From positions 992,001 to 1,056,000 of the forward strand of contig CP025321.1 of the NCBI GenBank assembly GCA_004014935.1: a stretch of DNA of 64,000 nucleotides. Direction: 5' to 3'. Below are positions 9,078 to 19,072 of this stretch, piece after piece (position 1 is the first letter of the stretch; each line of letters opens with the position of its first letter). Below the pieces are notes generated by a model. The model worked only from the letters and a program-made list of their open reading frames with translations, was not told the DNA's origin and searched no databases. Origin of the DNA: Saccharomycopsis malanga. Taxonomy: Eukaryota; Ascomycota; Saccharomycetes; Ascoideales; Saccharomycopsidaceae. A program made the position numbers and the translations under genes.

Positions 9078-10079
9078 ATGAGTGGGTCGGAGCAGAAAAC
9101 ACCGTTTTTAGAGGAGCATCAAGCGGTAGTGGATAATAGTAAGAAGAAGAAGCGGAAGAAGAAGCCTGCAAGAGTGCAGGTAGATGCGTCGGTGCTTGAT
9201 GAGGATGATAAGCCCCAGCAAAGTGGTAGTGTGTTCAACATATGGTATTACAATTGGGGTGCCAAAGACAAGTATCAAAAGAAGTCGCCGTATAGAGTGG
9301 ATATTAAGAACGATTCTGGATACACAAAGGCTGACAAGATCACCAATTCATACATATGCTTATTTTTTGCACGTGGATGCTGTCATAAGGGCAAGAATTG
9401 CGAGTATTTGCACAGGCTTCCTAATGCTGCCAAGGACTCGTTTCCAATGACAACTGACTGTTTTGGGCGAGACAAGTTCAGCGATTATCGTGAGGATATG
9501 GGAGGTGTAGGCAATTTTCTACGCACGAACAAAACATTGTATATAGGCAAGTTGTTGATAGAAAGCGTACCGAAAAACACAACCATCGAGGAGCTATTGA
9601 GCCACAACTTTCTGGAGTTTGGAGTCATTGAGCGTATGAGGGTGATTTATGAAAAAAACTGTGCTTTTATCACTTATGAAAATGAGTGGAATGCACAGTT
9701 TGCTAAAGAAGCCATGGCACATCAATCCATTGTTAATGATGAGGTTTTGAATCTTCGATGGGCCAATGAAGACCCAAACCCTCAAGCAAAGGCACGGCAT
9801 CAACGTGAGCTTCAACAGGATGCCATAAATACCATCAAAAGCATTCTTGGAGAAGACAAGCAGAAGACCAGCTTTAAATCAGCTAGCAATAGCCCTCAAT
9901 CTGTTTCCAATAACGATTCACATGTAGCAGTGCAATTACCGTCGCGCCTTCCGTCTAAGAGACCAGTGGTAGACGACAATGGGTTGAACAATTCGAAAAA
10001 GTCAAAGACAAGCCAACTGACCGATAAGTCTGGATTGATCACAGGCTATGCCAGCAGCAGTGATGAAGAGGACAGTTAA
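9078..10079 (+). CDS. CWC2: Pre-mRNA splicing factor Cwc2
   Basis: 333-aa RNA-binding subunit of the Prp19-associated (NTC) part of the spliceosome; Cwc2 contacts U6 snRNA and the intron near the catalytic core. Domains: a lysine-rich N-terminus (residues 22-31), the torus region with F-N-I-W-Y-Y-N-W, a CCCH zinc finger C-x7-C-x5-C-x3-H (C-L-F-F-A-R-G-C-C...C-E-Y-L-H), and an RRM with RNP2-like L-Y-I-G-K-L and RNP1-like N-C-A-F-I-T-Y. A low-complexity tail ends in acidic S-S-D-E-E-D-S. Length and order match the yeast protein (339 aa). A retroposon sits about 100 bp past the stop. Confidence 0.93.
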   Translation: MSGSEQKTPFLEEHQAVVDNSKKKKRKKKPARVQVDASVLDEDDKPQQSGSVFNIWYYNWGAKDKYQKKSPYRVDIKNDSGYTKADKITNSYICLFFARGCCHKGKNCEYLHRLPNAAKDSFPMTTDCFGRDKFSDYREDMGGVGNFLRTNKTLYIGKLLIESVPKNTTIEELLSHNFLEFGVIERMRVIYEKNCAFITYENEWNAQFAKEAMAHQSIVNDEVLNLRWANEDPNPQAKARHQRELQQDAINTIKSILGEDKQKTSFKSASNSPQSVSNNDSHVAVQLPSRLPSKRPVVDDNGLNNSKKSKTSQLTDKSGLITGYASSSDEEDS

Positions 10080-10176
10080 ATGCTAGCTGCTGCCTTTCAT
10101 GTACCATACAATGTAATATATATTATTCGGAAACTGTTTTGCAATGGACTTACTTTAAATGTATGCTAGAACTATG

Positions 10177-10355
10177 CTGGGCCATATAGCTCAGTGGCCA
10201 GTGCTCTGGGAAAAGAGAAAAAAGATCTAACAGGAACACAGGTAAGACGATTATGATCACCAGGATTTGATTGGGCTTTACCGAGTCCTTTCAGACATAG
10301 CACGTATATACGAAACTGATATGTACTGGGCTCGAGATATGAGACTTTAGTATTA
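10177..10355 (+). mobile_element. Short-form retroposon with internal deletion and 9-bp target duplications
   Basis: 179 bp flanked by perfect direct repeats AGAACTATG (10168-10176 and 10356-10364). It starts CTGGGCCATATAGC with A box TAGCTCAGTGG (10188-10198), then breaks off at AACAGGAACACAGG just before the B box. It resumes in the distal body and keeps the shared tail (ACGAAACTGATATGTACTGG, then GCTCGAGATATGAG). The end is T-rich rather than a clean TTA repeat. It lies between CWC2 and PRP28, transcribed in the same direction. Confidence 0.83.
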
Positions 10356-10760
10356 AGAACTATGATGAAGTAGAGCTTATTATTTTATCCAGTGAAGCAC
10401 TATTAGTATAATGATCAATACATGAAGGAACCTATCAAGCTCAATGTACAAGTATATCAAAAATGTAGGCGTACTCAAAGTTTAAGCAATTTTGATTTAT
10501 AAGTGGGAAAATGATTTTTATCAACAAGTGGCTAATACATAGAAACATCAATAACCCAGTATTGAATGATTTCTTCACCTTAAAATTACTTAAACATAGA
10601 ATCAATAATAATAAAATATTACAGTTATCTACGGCCTCAACATGTTCAGCATATACCATTTGCACGGTACAATACAATATATATGGGTATTACATGGAAA
10701 GCTATCAGATGGAATACCAGTCACTATTTCTTGAGAACAAGAAGTTGCAGTACAGCGAAT

Positions 10761-12560
10761 ATGAGTGTAAGTAAAAGAACAGAGAGTGATGATGACGATG
10801 GAGTTTTGTTGGCTGCAAAGCCTCAGTTTTTGAAAAAGTCTAAACGGCAAAAGTTGGCAAAACAGAAAGAGGAAAAGGATAGAATGGAAGAAATGAGTAG
10901 AAAACAGAAACAAATGGAGATTTTACAACAAAAGAAAGCCAAGAAGCTTCAGATGCTTGCGGAAAACAACCCCGAAAGGTCCAGGGATTCTATAGATGAC
11001 AATTTGTATGGAATAGCCGAGACACTGGTGAAAAAGACAGTACGTAAAGATAAAAAGCAGTTGGGCAAGCAAAAAAAATTTAGTTTTGAGTGGAATAACG
11101 ATGAAGATACATCATCAGGGTACCAGCCTTTAGTAACTAGCACCACTTTGCAGGACAAATTAGTGCCTCGCACATTGTCAGGCAGATTGAACTGGGATGA
11201 CAAGCATTGGTCGGAGAAGAAACTCAGTGAGATGACAAGTCGTGATTGGAGAATATTCAAAGAAGACTTTGAGATCAATTCTAAAGGTGCCTTGCTGGAA
11301 AATCCATTGCGCAGTTGGAAGGAATCAATCATACCGACGGAAATTCTTCAAATCTTACGGGAGTTGAAATACAAGGAACCTACTCCTATTCAACGAGCAG
11401 CTATTCCAGTGGCTCTCAAGAACAAGGACGTGTTAGGAATTGCAGAAACCGGGTCAGGTAAAACATTGAGTTTTGTAATTCCTCTTTTATCATATCTCTT
11501 TAAATTGCCTAGACTAAATAATACAACTAAGAATGACGGCCCTTATGCTTTAATCTTGGTTCCTACGAGAGAGCTTGCCCAGCAGATTTATAACGAAGTG
11601 CTTAAGTTTACCAGATTACTAAATTTCAGGGTGGCCGCAGTGTATGGTGGACATCAATTGGAAACCAACTCGTTTGATCTTCAGGATGGAATAGAAATAT
11701 TAATTGCTACGCCTGGCCGTTTGCTAGACTGTCTAGACCGCAAAATACTAGTGTTGAACCAATGTTTTTATTTGGTTATGGACGAAGCAGACAGAATGAT
11801 TGATTTGGGTTTTGAAAATCAAGTGAGCAGAATTTTGTCCATACTTCCAAACTTGAAAAAACAAAATTATAACCAGTTTGCTAAAAGAGCAGGAATAAGG
11901 AGAAACACTACAATGTTGTTCACAGCCACCATGCCTCCTGCCATAGAAAAGCTTACCAGAAACTACTTGGATAATCCAAGCACCGTCATCATTGGCAATC
12001 CAGAAAAGGCAGCAGATACAGTCGAACAAAGAGTGGAATTTGCCAACACTGAGGAAATCAAAAACAAGAAATTGTTGCATCTCCTCAAACAGAAACAGTT
12101 CTTGCCTCCTATTATCGTGTTTGTCAACTACAAGAAAACCAGCGACGCCTTGCACCAGCTAATCGATTCAAATACAAACTACAAATCTGTAATCATCCAT
12201 GGTTCCAAATCGCAAGACCAAAGAGAATACGCCATCCGCAGCTTGCGTAATGGCAAGTTTGATGTTCTTATTGCAACAGACTTGGCAGGTAGAGGTATAG
12301 ATATCCCTAATGTGTCTCTCGTAATCAACTACCAGATGAGTAAAAACATAGAAGATTATATCCACAGAATTGGTAGAACCGGTAGAGCTGGTAATATCGG
12401 TACTGCTGTCACATTGCTCAATAGTGAGGAGGACAAAGACGTCTTGTACGACTTGAAGCAGATGATTATGAAATCAGAATTGAGTAAATGTCCGGACGAG
12501 TTGAAAAGACATCCTGCTGCTTTGGTCAAACCTAACCAGTTTAGATCGATTAACGATTGA
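10761..12560 (+). CDS. PRP28: DEAD-box RNA helicase Prp28
   Basis: Spliceosomal DEAD-box ATPase that exchanges U1 for U6 at the 5' splice site. From this start the product is 599 aa. Seen: a charged N-terminal region; R-L-N-W-D-D-K-H-W-S-E-K and the conserved E-M-T-S-R-D-W-R-I-F-K-E-D; a Q motif (P-T-P-I-Q); motif I A-E-T-G-S-G-K-T near residue 228; P-T-R-E-L-A; D-E-A-D near 340; motif III T-A-T; and motif VI H-R-I-G-R-T-G-R. The frame extends 26 codons upstream to an ATG at 10683. That stretch has no family match and the ATG at 10761 begins a typical acidic N-terminus, so 10761 is preferred. Confidence 0.93.
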   Translation: MSVSKRTESDDDDGVLLAAKPQFLKKSKRQKLAKQKEEKDRMEEMSRKQKQMEILQQKKAKKLQMLAENNPERSRDSIDDNLYGIAETLVKKTVRKDKKQLGKQKKFSFEWNNDEDTSSGYQPLVTSTTLQDKLVPRTLSGRLNWDDKHWSEKKLSEMTSRDWRIFKEDFEINSKGALLENPLRSWKESIIPTEILQILRELKYKEPTPIQRAAIPVALKNKDVLGIAETGSGKTLSFVIPLLSYLFKLPRLNNTTKNDGPYALILVPTRELAQQIYNEVLKFTRLLNFRVAAVYGGHQLETNSFDLQDGIEILIATPGRLLDCLDRKILVLNQCFYLVMDEADRMIDLGFENQVSRILSILPNLKKQNYNQFAKRAGIRRNTTMLFTATMPPAIEKLTRNYLDNPSTVIIGNPEKAADTVEQRVEFANTEEIKNKKLLHLLKQKQFLPPIIVFVNYKKTSDALHQLIDSNTNYKSVIIHGSKSQDQREYAIRSLRNGKFDVLIATDLAGRGIDIPNVSLVINYQMSKNIEDYIHRIGRTGRAGNIGTAVTLLNSEEDKDVLYDLKQMIMKSELSKCPDELKRHPAALVKPNQFRSIND

Positions 12561-13197
12561 TATAAAATATTCCTAAAATTCGTATTGAAACTGAAATTTC
12601 ATATAAATGATAGGTCTTTCTTCAGAATATTGCCTTTTTGTAAAATAAATATATTAAATGCATAGTTACTTGTAAAATTTAATCCAGCAAAATGAAAAAT
12701 GAGGTGGCAATTTCAATAAAACCAGTACCAAACTGCGTAATAATCATGGAGATGCCTATATACCTCTAACTGAGAGAATCTTAACTGGGTTCTTAAATTT
12801 ACTTTGTAACCTTTTCGACCCGCTTATTTTAATGATGTACTTCTAATAGGATTGTAGTTTATCAATAATACTTCAAATAATCCTTACTTTCCAATACTTG
12901 GGTGTTTTTCCCCACCAAATATTTACTCAACCTCCTGATAATAGCGCCCATATACGCAACTGATATACGCTGAACCATTTAAGTCTTGCAATCTTGGTAT
13001 GAATTTTGCCTTTTAAAGAATCAAAAAGTAAACAAATCAACAATTTCGTGCTTACAATTTTTATTAATGCTATCTTTTGTCTGTATAATTTAATCTTTTA
13101 TTGATTAGTCTACACATCTTTGATCGCTCAGTCTGCAATAATCAATTTTGGCATGTCGGTACAATATATATTGAGGTATCAGCATTTGAACAGCTGA
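12561..13197. other. Convergent gap PRP28/APE4 with a decayed retroposon tail
   Basis: 637 bp of AT-rich 3' flanking sequence. At about 12938-12970 the plus strand reads TAGCGCCCATATACGCAACTGATATACGCTG, an eroded match to the shared retroposon tail. No head or body is recognisable next to it. No gene is seen. Confidence 0.4.
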
Positions 13198-14679
13198 TTA
13201 CTCTGTAAAGCCATCGACATGGATGGTTTCTTGGATGGAGGAGTAGTTTTGGTAATAGCTTTCAAATAAGTTTATCAACTTTTCAACATCGTGAGATCCT
13301 CCAGTTTCTCTGATACTATGCATACTCAACTGAGGGTTTCCAATGTCCAAGGCACGGATTCCCAACTTTGAGCAGACAATTGGGCCAATGGTAGAACCAC
13401 AAGGACTGTCATTACGGACGACGAACAATTGCAATGGGACCTTTGCTTGTTCTGCAGCTCTTTTAAGCAAGACAATGCCTGGACTGTTGGTGACATATCT
13501 TTGGTTAGCGTTGACCTTGATGACTGGACCAGCGTTTAATTTTGGTTTGTGATTGGCCTCATAGTTTTCGGCGTAATTTGGATGAACACCGTGAGCCATG
13601 TCAGAGGATAAGAAGAAAGACTTGGCAGCACTTTCATAGAGATAAGAGGTTGCTGTCAAATGGCCAACGGCTTCAGAACTGGTTTCATTACCAGTCAAGG
13701 AAGTTAATCTGTCGAGAACAGCAGGAATAAAGTTGGAATCAGCACCTTGTGCAGACTGAGATCCAATTTCTTCATGGTCAAACAAAGCTAACAATCTAAT
13801 GCCTGGCTCCTCAGCCAAACTTTGTTCAGTAGAAGCTTTGATTATGGCTTCGGTGCCGCAGAAACAAGAAGTCAAGTTGTCCAATCTTCCACTGAAAACA
13901 AACTCATTGTTAAGACCTCCTAGAGTGGATTTATTATTGTCATACAAAATCAATTCAAAGTCTTCGATTTCCGAAACTTCCACACCAGCTTCTGCAGCAA
14001 TGACATCCAACAATTCGGTGCTGTGTCTCTTGACAACAGAGTCAAGAGCTTGGAATTGTTCGTCCGAAAGATCAGAGCCACCGGTACAAGAATGTTCCTC
14101 ATCTTTCTTTTGCTGGGAAACATCTTCCAAACCAGCAATCGGAACGAGTTTTGTTTCCTTGTTGAACTTGAACTCGGTGTTGACAGATCTGTCCAAATGG
14201 ATAGCCAAAGTAGGAATTTGAAGAATAGGCTTATCGACTTTCACCAATTTCGGATATGTTTTACCATTCTTGGTGACAAAAAGTCTACCCGCAATCGAAA
14301 AGGTTCTGTCGAAATACGAGTGGAAGATACCACCTCCATAAGTCTCGCATTTCACTTGAATATAACCGTTGGAAACCTGCTTGGAAACAGGCTTTACTCT
14401 CAACGTAGGGCTGTCTGTATGGGCCCCAATGATAGATACTCCGTTTCCTGGCAACCATTTCTGGCCAACAGTAAATGCAATGATTGAAGAACCATTTCTT
14501 GTCACAAAATATGATTGGCCTTTTTTCACCTGGCCTCTCCAATTGGTCTTTTCGTTCAACTCGGTGAAGTTGGCTTTCAACAATGATTTCTTCACTGTGT
14601 CCACCGCATGGTATGGCGTAGGAGAGTTGTTGAGAAAAGTGACAAAGTCACTGGCATATTGCAACGATTTGGAGCTCAT
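13198..14679 (-). CDS. APE4: Aspartyl aminopeptidase, M18 family
   Basis: 493-aa zinc aminopeptidase of family M18, removing N-terminal acidic residues. In yeast Ape4 is cytosolic and carried to the vacuole by the Cvt route. Seen: N-terminal N-N-S-P-T-P-Y-H-A-V; the metal-site segment G-A-H-T-D-S-P-T-L-R-V-K-P near residue 92; G-G-G-I-F-H-S-Y-F-D-R; P-T-L-A-I-H-L-D-R; G-R-L-D-N-L; L-F-D-H-E-E-I-G-S; D-M-A-H-G-V-H-P-N-Y; and C-G-S-T-I-G-P-I. Together these cover the family's metal ligands and catalytic Glu. Length and sequence fit cytosolic Ape4/DNPEP better than Ape1, which carries a longer propeptide. The first ATG (14679) is used; the frame upstream offers only GTG. A TGACTC lies at about 14757. 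Confidence 0.92.
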   Translation of the reverse strand: MSSKSLQYASDFVTFLNNSPTPYHAVDTVKKSLLKANFTELNEKTNWRGQVKKGQSYFVTRNGSSIIAFTVGQKWLPGNGVSIIGAHTDSPTLRVKPVSKQVSNGYIQVKCETYGGGIFHSYFDRTFSIAGRLFVTKNGKTYPKLVKVDKPILQIPTLAIHLDRSVNTEFKFNKETKLVPIAGLEDVSQQKKDEEHSCTGGSDLSDEQFQALDSVVKRHSTELLDVIAAEAGVEVSEIEDFELILYDNNKSTLGGLNNEFVFSGRLDNLTSCFCGTEAIIKASTEQSLAEEPGIRLLALFDHEEIGSQSAQGADSNFIPAVLDRLTSLTGNETSSEAVGHLTATSYLYESAAKSFFLSSDMAHGVHPNYAENYEANHKPKLNAGPVIKVNANQRYVTNSPGIVLLKRAAEQAKVPLQLFVVRNDSPCGSTIGPIVCSKLGIRALDIGNPQLSMHSIRETGGSHDVEKLINLFESYYQNYSSIQETIHVDGFTE

Positions 14680-15525
14680 TTTCACTGAATGTTGGATGTG
14701 GTTTGATTTGTTAACAGTGTTTAAAGCTTATCAGAGGATAAGAAATGCGTGAAATTTGACTCTTCTTCAGAAAACGGTGTGGAAAAAGAGCCGTGCTATG
14801 GTAATTTTTTCTATATGGGACATGTTTCAATATATGGTGTACTATGCTTGTGATAAAATGACTGCAGTATTAATAATAAGTCATATTGTTCAAAGGTTAT
14901 TATATGGACTATATGTGTTTGCTTTTAATAAATGCTATTAGCAAAAAAACTAGAACATTATTAGTAAAGCACTTGTTATCAGTATAGTATTTAATACAAG
15001 TCATGTTAGGTTTTATGTCAACATTCATAAGTCACTTTTTTAAATAATAAATAAAGGTGATGTTAAAATTTGTCAGATAACTTTTATTACAGTTAAGTAA
15101 ATTTGAAAAACTTTTAATTTTGCATGGGTTTCCCTCGTTATTATACTTGACAGTAAGTCATTATATAATTTCCAAATCTTTGAACCGTCATTTTTAATAT
15201 TTCTTCATTAGGACATCTTTCTTTCGAAATACACCCAGAAATATAACCTTTAGTAGTTATGTTTGTTTTATTGTGGTTTCCATCCTATACAAAAATATAA
15301 TTCTTTTCACATATTCCTTTATTAATAAATAAGAAAAACTAAAGTAATACAAGCACAGTAAATGGATCAAAAAACCTTGAGATAAATTATTCTACACCTT
15401 GTTTGGCAAATTTCGCTCACTCGACAATTGCAAAACTACCAAACATATCTTTATCCAAATACAAACTACAATAAAAGTATCTGCAATCAATCAAAAACCT
15501 TGAATACTATCAGAAGGGAAATTTT
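14680..15525. other. Intergenic region APE4/PRO3
   Basis: 846 bp between two minus-strand genes, holding the APE4 promoter and the PRO3 3' flank. It is very AT-rich with many short T and A runs. No supported gene, tRNA or retroposon copy is seen. Confidence 0.5.
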
Positions 15526-16359
15526 CTATTTTTTACCAAGAGCACTGGCAACGTTTTTGGCCTCCTCCACACCTTGAATAATAGCAGTGCGAATTCCATT
15601 TTCCTCCATTTTTGCCAAACCGTTGATGGTGGTGCCTCCTGGTGTGCATACTTGGGTCTTTAGCACAGCAGGATGCAAGTTGGTTGCCTCAACCATCTTT
15701 GCAGTGCCCTCAATGACCTGGAGGACACTTTTTCTGCTTTCATCGTAAGTAAAACCGAGCTTTATACCACTGTCGATCATAGATTCGATCATGAGCAACA
15801 CGAAAGCTGGCCCTGAACCAATCAACGATGTGGCAAGATCCATCTTGGAATCTGGAATGACCAAGGTTTTGCCAATTTTCGCAATGAGCTGGTTGACAAG
15901 ATCCAACTCGTTATTCTTGTTAATAGCAACACTATCGCTGACACTGATGGCAGCCATACCGTGTCCAAACTTGGCTGGGGTGTTGGTCATAACACGGGCA
16001 ACCTTATCGGAATAAGACAGAAGCTGTTCAATGGTCCAGCCAGCTACTAAGGAAATCACCAACTTGCCTTCAAGTTCCTTACGAACACTGTTGAGAACAG
16101 ACTCGCAGACATATGGTTTCAAGCCAATAATCACCACCTTCGACTCTTGGATAGCATCCTTGAGAGGAACGCCTGTATGGATCTTGTCCCCATATGTGGA
16201 TTTCAACTTTTCCTGGGTCTCTGCTCTTCCAGTCAATGTGATGATTTTCTTTGGAATAATCTCGGCATCGCTCGAAAGAATGGAGTTTAACACAGCAGTA
16301 CCCATTGTACCAGTGCCTAAAATAGATAACGTATAATCGTTGCTTATTCTCGAGGTCAT
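15526..16359 (-). CDS. PRO3: Pyrroline-5-carboxylate reductase
   Basis: Last enzyme of proline synthesis, reducing delta-1-pyrroline-5-carboxylate to proline with NAD(P)H in the cytosol. 277 aa, close to the family's usual 280 or so. Seen: the N-terminal Rossmann motif I-L-G-T-G-T-M-G (residues about 11-18), the V-M-T-N-T-P block after A-G-W-T-I, L-I-G-S-G-P-A-F-V, and the C-terminal signature V-C-T-P-G-G-T-T-I-N-G-L. Seven more in-frame codons exist upstream but begin with GTG, so the first ATG is chosen. Confidence 0.95.
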   Translation of the reverse strand: MTSRISNDYTLSILGTGTMGTAVLNSILSSDAEIIPKKIITLTGRAETQEKLKSTYGDKIHTGVPLKDAIQESKVVIIGLKPYVCESVLNSVRKELEGKLVISLVAGWTIEQLLSYSDKVARVMTNTPAKFGHGMAAISVSDSVAINKNNELDLVNQLIAKIGKTLVIPDSKMDLATSLIGSGPAFVLLMIESMIDSGIKLGFTYDESRKSVLQVIEGTAKMVEATNLHPAVLKTQVCTPGGTTINGLAKMEENGIRTAIIQGVEEAKNVASALGKK

Positions 16360-17248
16360 TTTTCGCTTAATTTGCCACACTTGGTTCTAAATAATTGACT
16401 GCTCTGGCCTTTTCATAAGATTATATGATGATGATTCATTCACTATGGAAATACGCAAGTGCAGCATGAAAATGTATGTAGAAGTACTCTGCTGTGTGTG
16501 TCAGCTGATACTTGCAGACAAGCCAAGCCAACCATTGGGGGGGAACAAAATTGTTATTGAAAGGAGAGTGTATGAGGGAGAGTATACTGGGTTTTAAGCT
16601 GCAATTTATGAAAAGAATCATGGAGCAGACGTGTGTTTTTTGAGGAAAGTCACATTTTTGTATGTAAATTTATCAGTTGTAGTTATTGTAAAAACGAGGG
16701 TGATGATATGGGTGAAAAATTTTCAGCGGCGGGTGCGATGCTGACAATAAGCGTCAATAATTTGTCTTATTTGGCTGACAGATCATAAACAAGTCAATTG
16801 AGTGTTCAAGTAGTTTTATTGTACGCGTTTACAGTCGGATAAACGATGATCAATGGAATGTAGAAAGGGGGTGGGCTGATAGAAATCAAAAGAACAATAA
16901 GTTTATCTCCACTAGTAGCTAATGGATAATTAAAGCTTTGAAGGACTACTGCCTTGAAATGGGGACCAAACATCCATGTACAAGAGATGTTTTGATAATG
17001 AGTTAGCTCTTATCAGTTACATTTATGGAAATCTACACATAAGCGAGACACTATATGGTCGCTAATTGTCGTATAGTGATCTACACCCGTCTATGACTCT
17101 TTCCCCAAAACGGAGGTGCCATAGCCGCGGCACTGGCCGGCTACGGAGGAGTGGACAACGCCGTGGTGGACGAAAAAGAGCCTAGAAAATTCTTCATTAT
17201 CCAGACAGCACTTAATGATTACATTTGCCCCTACCAACTACAACAGCA
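16360..17248. other. Divergent intergenic region PRO3/PKR1
   Basis: 889 bp. Most is AT-rich promoter sequence. A GC-rich patch at about 17097-17220 has a clean frame without ATG (see findings). A short inverted repeat CACTATA...TATAGTG spans about 17049-17078. No gene is confidently assigned. Confidence 0.45.
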
Positions 17249-17536
17249 ATGGACGAAAAGAAAGAAGTGAAATCAAACAAAGGGTTCATTACAGAACTTT
17301 GGGATTCGATATTCACCCCAGGAACGTCTCCAGCGCTCATTAAAGCAACACACGGATCGTTCATCATCTTGATGGCGGTGTTTGCAGTGCTCATTGCAAT
17401 CAGTAAACCTGCAGTGCGGTTCCACTTCATTAACCTTTTGGCCATCACCATAGCATTCTACTTGGTCGTCGTATGGTTCATCAAAGAGTTGCACGCAGCA
17501 CAGGCAGCAGAAGAAGCAAGTAAAAAGCAAATATAG
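17249..17536 (+). CDS. PKR1: V-ATPase assembly factor Pkr1
   Basis: 95-aa ER membrane protein with two helices, needed with Vma21 and Vma22 for assembly of the V0 sector of the vacuolar ATPase. The signature L-W-D-S-I-F-T-P-G-T-S-P-A-L-I-K-A-T-H is an almost exact match to yeast Pkr1. It is followed by one hydrophobic helix (about 42-58), R-F-H-F-I-N-L-L and a second helix ending V-V-W-F-I-K-E-L. The product is shorter than the 122-aa S. cerevisiae protein because the polar tail is reduced to A-A-E-E-A-S-K-K-Q-I. The first ATG is at 17249; upstream codons in frame begin only with TTG. Confidence 0.88.
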   Translation: MDEKKEVKSNKGFITELWDSIFTPGTSPALIKATHGSFIILMAVFAVLIAISKPAVRFHFINLLAITIAFYLVVVWFIKELHAAQAAEEASKKQI

Positions 17537-17590
17537 ACAGGAGGCGCGCCACCCCGCAGGAAGCAACAGGGCTCATGACCGGGGCAACAC

Positions 17591-17600
17591 TATATAAAGG
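17591..17600 (+). promoter_or_regulatory. TATA box candidate upstream of SPT15
   Basis: TATATAAAGG stands in a GC-rich setting (ACACTATATAAAGGGCGGCGG) 280 bp before the SPT15 start and 55 bp after PKR1. A second TATA-like TGTATATAAT is at about 17778. Either could position TBP on the TBP gene itself. The closer one fits usual yeast spacing better, the farther one fits the consensus better. Confidence 0.5.
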
Positions 17601-17870
17601 GCGGCGGTCCCCCTGGAAAAACGGGGTTTTTCGCGCAAAAATAGTGCTCAACCATATTTCGTTTTTCCAGCTACCGGAGTTGGTCACGTGTGTTGTCAAT
17701 CTGCCTGCCTTTACCGGAGCTGTCCTTGTTTTCCATCATCTCCTTTGCCCGGGTGTTATTCACTTAACAATCGGCTGTTGTATATAATTATCATATTATA
17801 GTGTACCATAATCATAATAAAAGGTTTTTAGTTTCCTATTCTTCTTCCTCATCATCCATCATACGTCACA

Positions 17871-18590
17871 ATGTCCTTGCAATCTCCCCATGCTGATCAG
17901 AAGCCAAACTTCTCTAGCGAATTGAATGGGTTCAATGGAGCTTTGAATGGGTTTTCCAACGGCGATCTCAAGTCTGCTGATGGCGCTAGTCTTTCCCATG
18001 TTGGCGAAGATGACGTCGCTGCTGCTGGCGGTGATGATGCTGCCAGTTCGGGTATTGTTCCAACACTACAGAATATTGTCGCCACTGTCAATTTGGACTG
18101 TCGTTTGGATCTAAAGACCATCGCATTACATGCTCGTAATGCTGAATACAATCCAAAGCGTTTTGCTGCTGTCATCATGCGTATCAGAGAACCAAAAACC
18201 ACCGCCTTGATCTTTGCATCTGGTAAGATGGTTGTCACTGGTGCCAAGTCGGAAGATGACTCAAAGCTCGCTTCAAGAAAGTATGCAAGAATCATTCAGA
18301 AGTTGGGTTTCAATGCTAAATTCACAGATTTTAAGATTCAGAATATTGTTGGCTCTTGTGATGTCAAGTTTCCAATCAGACTAGAAGGTTTGGCATTTTC
18401 CCATGGCACTTTCAGTTCTTACGAACCTGAGTTGTTCCCTGGTTTGATTTATAGAATGGTGAAACCAAAGATTGTGTTGTTGATCTTCGTCTCTGGTAAG
18501 ATTGTTTTGACTGGTGCAAAGCAAAGAGAGGAAATCTACGCCGCCTTTGAAGCTATTTATCCCGTGTTGAGTGAATTCAGAAAGTTGTAG
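17871..18590 (+). CDS. SPT15: TATA-binding protein (TBP)
   Basis: 239-aa general transcription factor used by all three nuclear RNA polymerases. The C-terminal 180 residues form the two-fold saddle. First repeat: [15 protein letters not shown] and [21 protein letters not shown]. Second repeat: [21 protein letters not shown] and [19 protein letters not shown]. The variable first 60 or so residues are polar and Ala/Gly/Asp-rich, as expected. There is no intron. It is one of the best-conserved genes in the window, so its identity is secure. Confidence 0.98.
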   Translation: MSLQSPHADQKPNFSSELNGFNGALNGFSNGDLKSADGASLSHVGEDDVAAAGGDDAASSGIVPTLQNIVATVNLDCRLDLKTIALHARNAEYNPKRFAAVIMRIREPKTTALIFASGKMVVTGAKSEDDSKLASRKYARIIQKLGFNAKFTDFKIQNIVGSCDVKFPIRLEGLAFSHGTFSSYEPELFPGLIYRMVKPKIVLLIFVSGKIVLTGAKQREEIYAAFEAIYPVLSEFRKL

Positions 18591-19072
18591 AATCACTCAC
18601 TAAGAATAAAATTATATTAACAATAAAAATTATCAACAACCAAAGACAAAACATATCATGTCTTTGTCATGCCCACACACGCCCCCTTTTATGCTCGAGA
18701 AAATAACGTCTTTTGACTTAATGCTTTAACTCTTTTTTTCCCCCTTTTCTACTTTTCTTCCCACCTTTCACCTGTATTATTATGATAGTTGGTAGTACCC
18801 TCATAACTATAGAATATAAGCTCAAAATTCATGACTGACTGTTTGTAAGTATTATACATATATCAGAAATAGTCACTTGAGCAGGCATCTCATATTGAAT
18901 AATACGCTATATTGTAAAATTTAGTATATATACAATATATCTGGAAAATAAAACGTGGATTGTTGAAAAGAGCCCTGGGGGTAATGAAAAATAGAAAACG
19001 GCATTTTCAAGGTCCATTTGTCGAACATTTTCTGACACTAAGAGACATCAACTATCACCAAATGGTATCAGA
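18591..19072. other. Intergenic region SPT15/MAK10
   Basis: 482 bp between same-strand genes with the SPT15 3' flank and MAK10 promoter. It shows T-rich tracts (around 18731-18760). No gene or repeat copy is seen. Confidence 0.45.
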
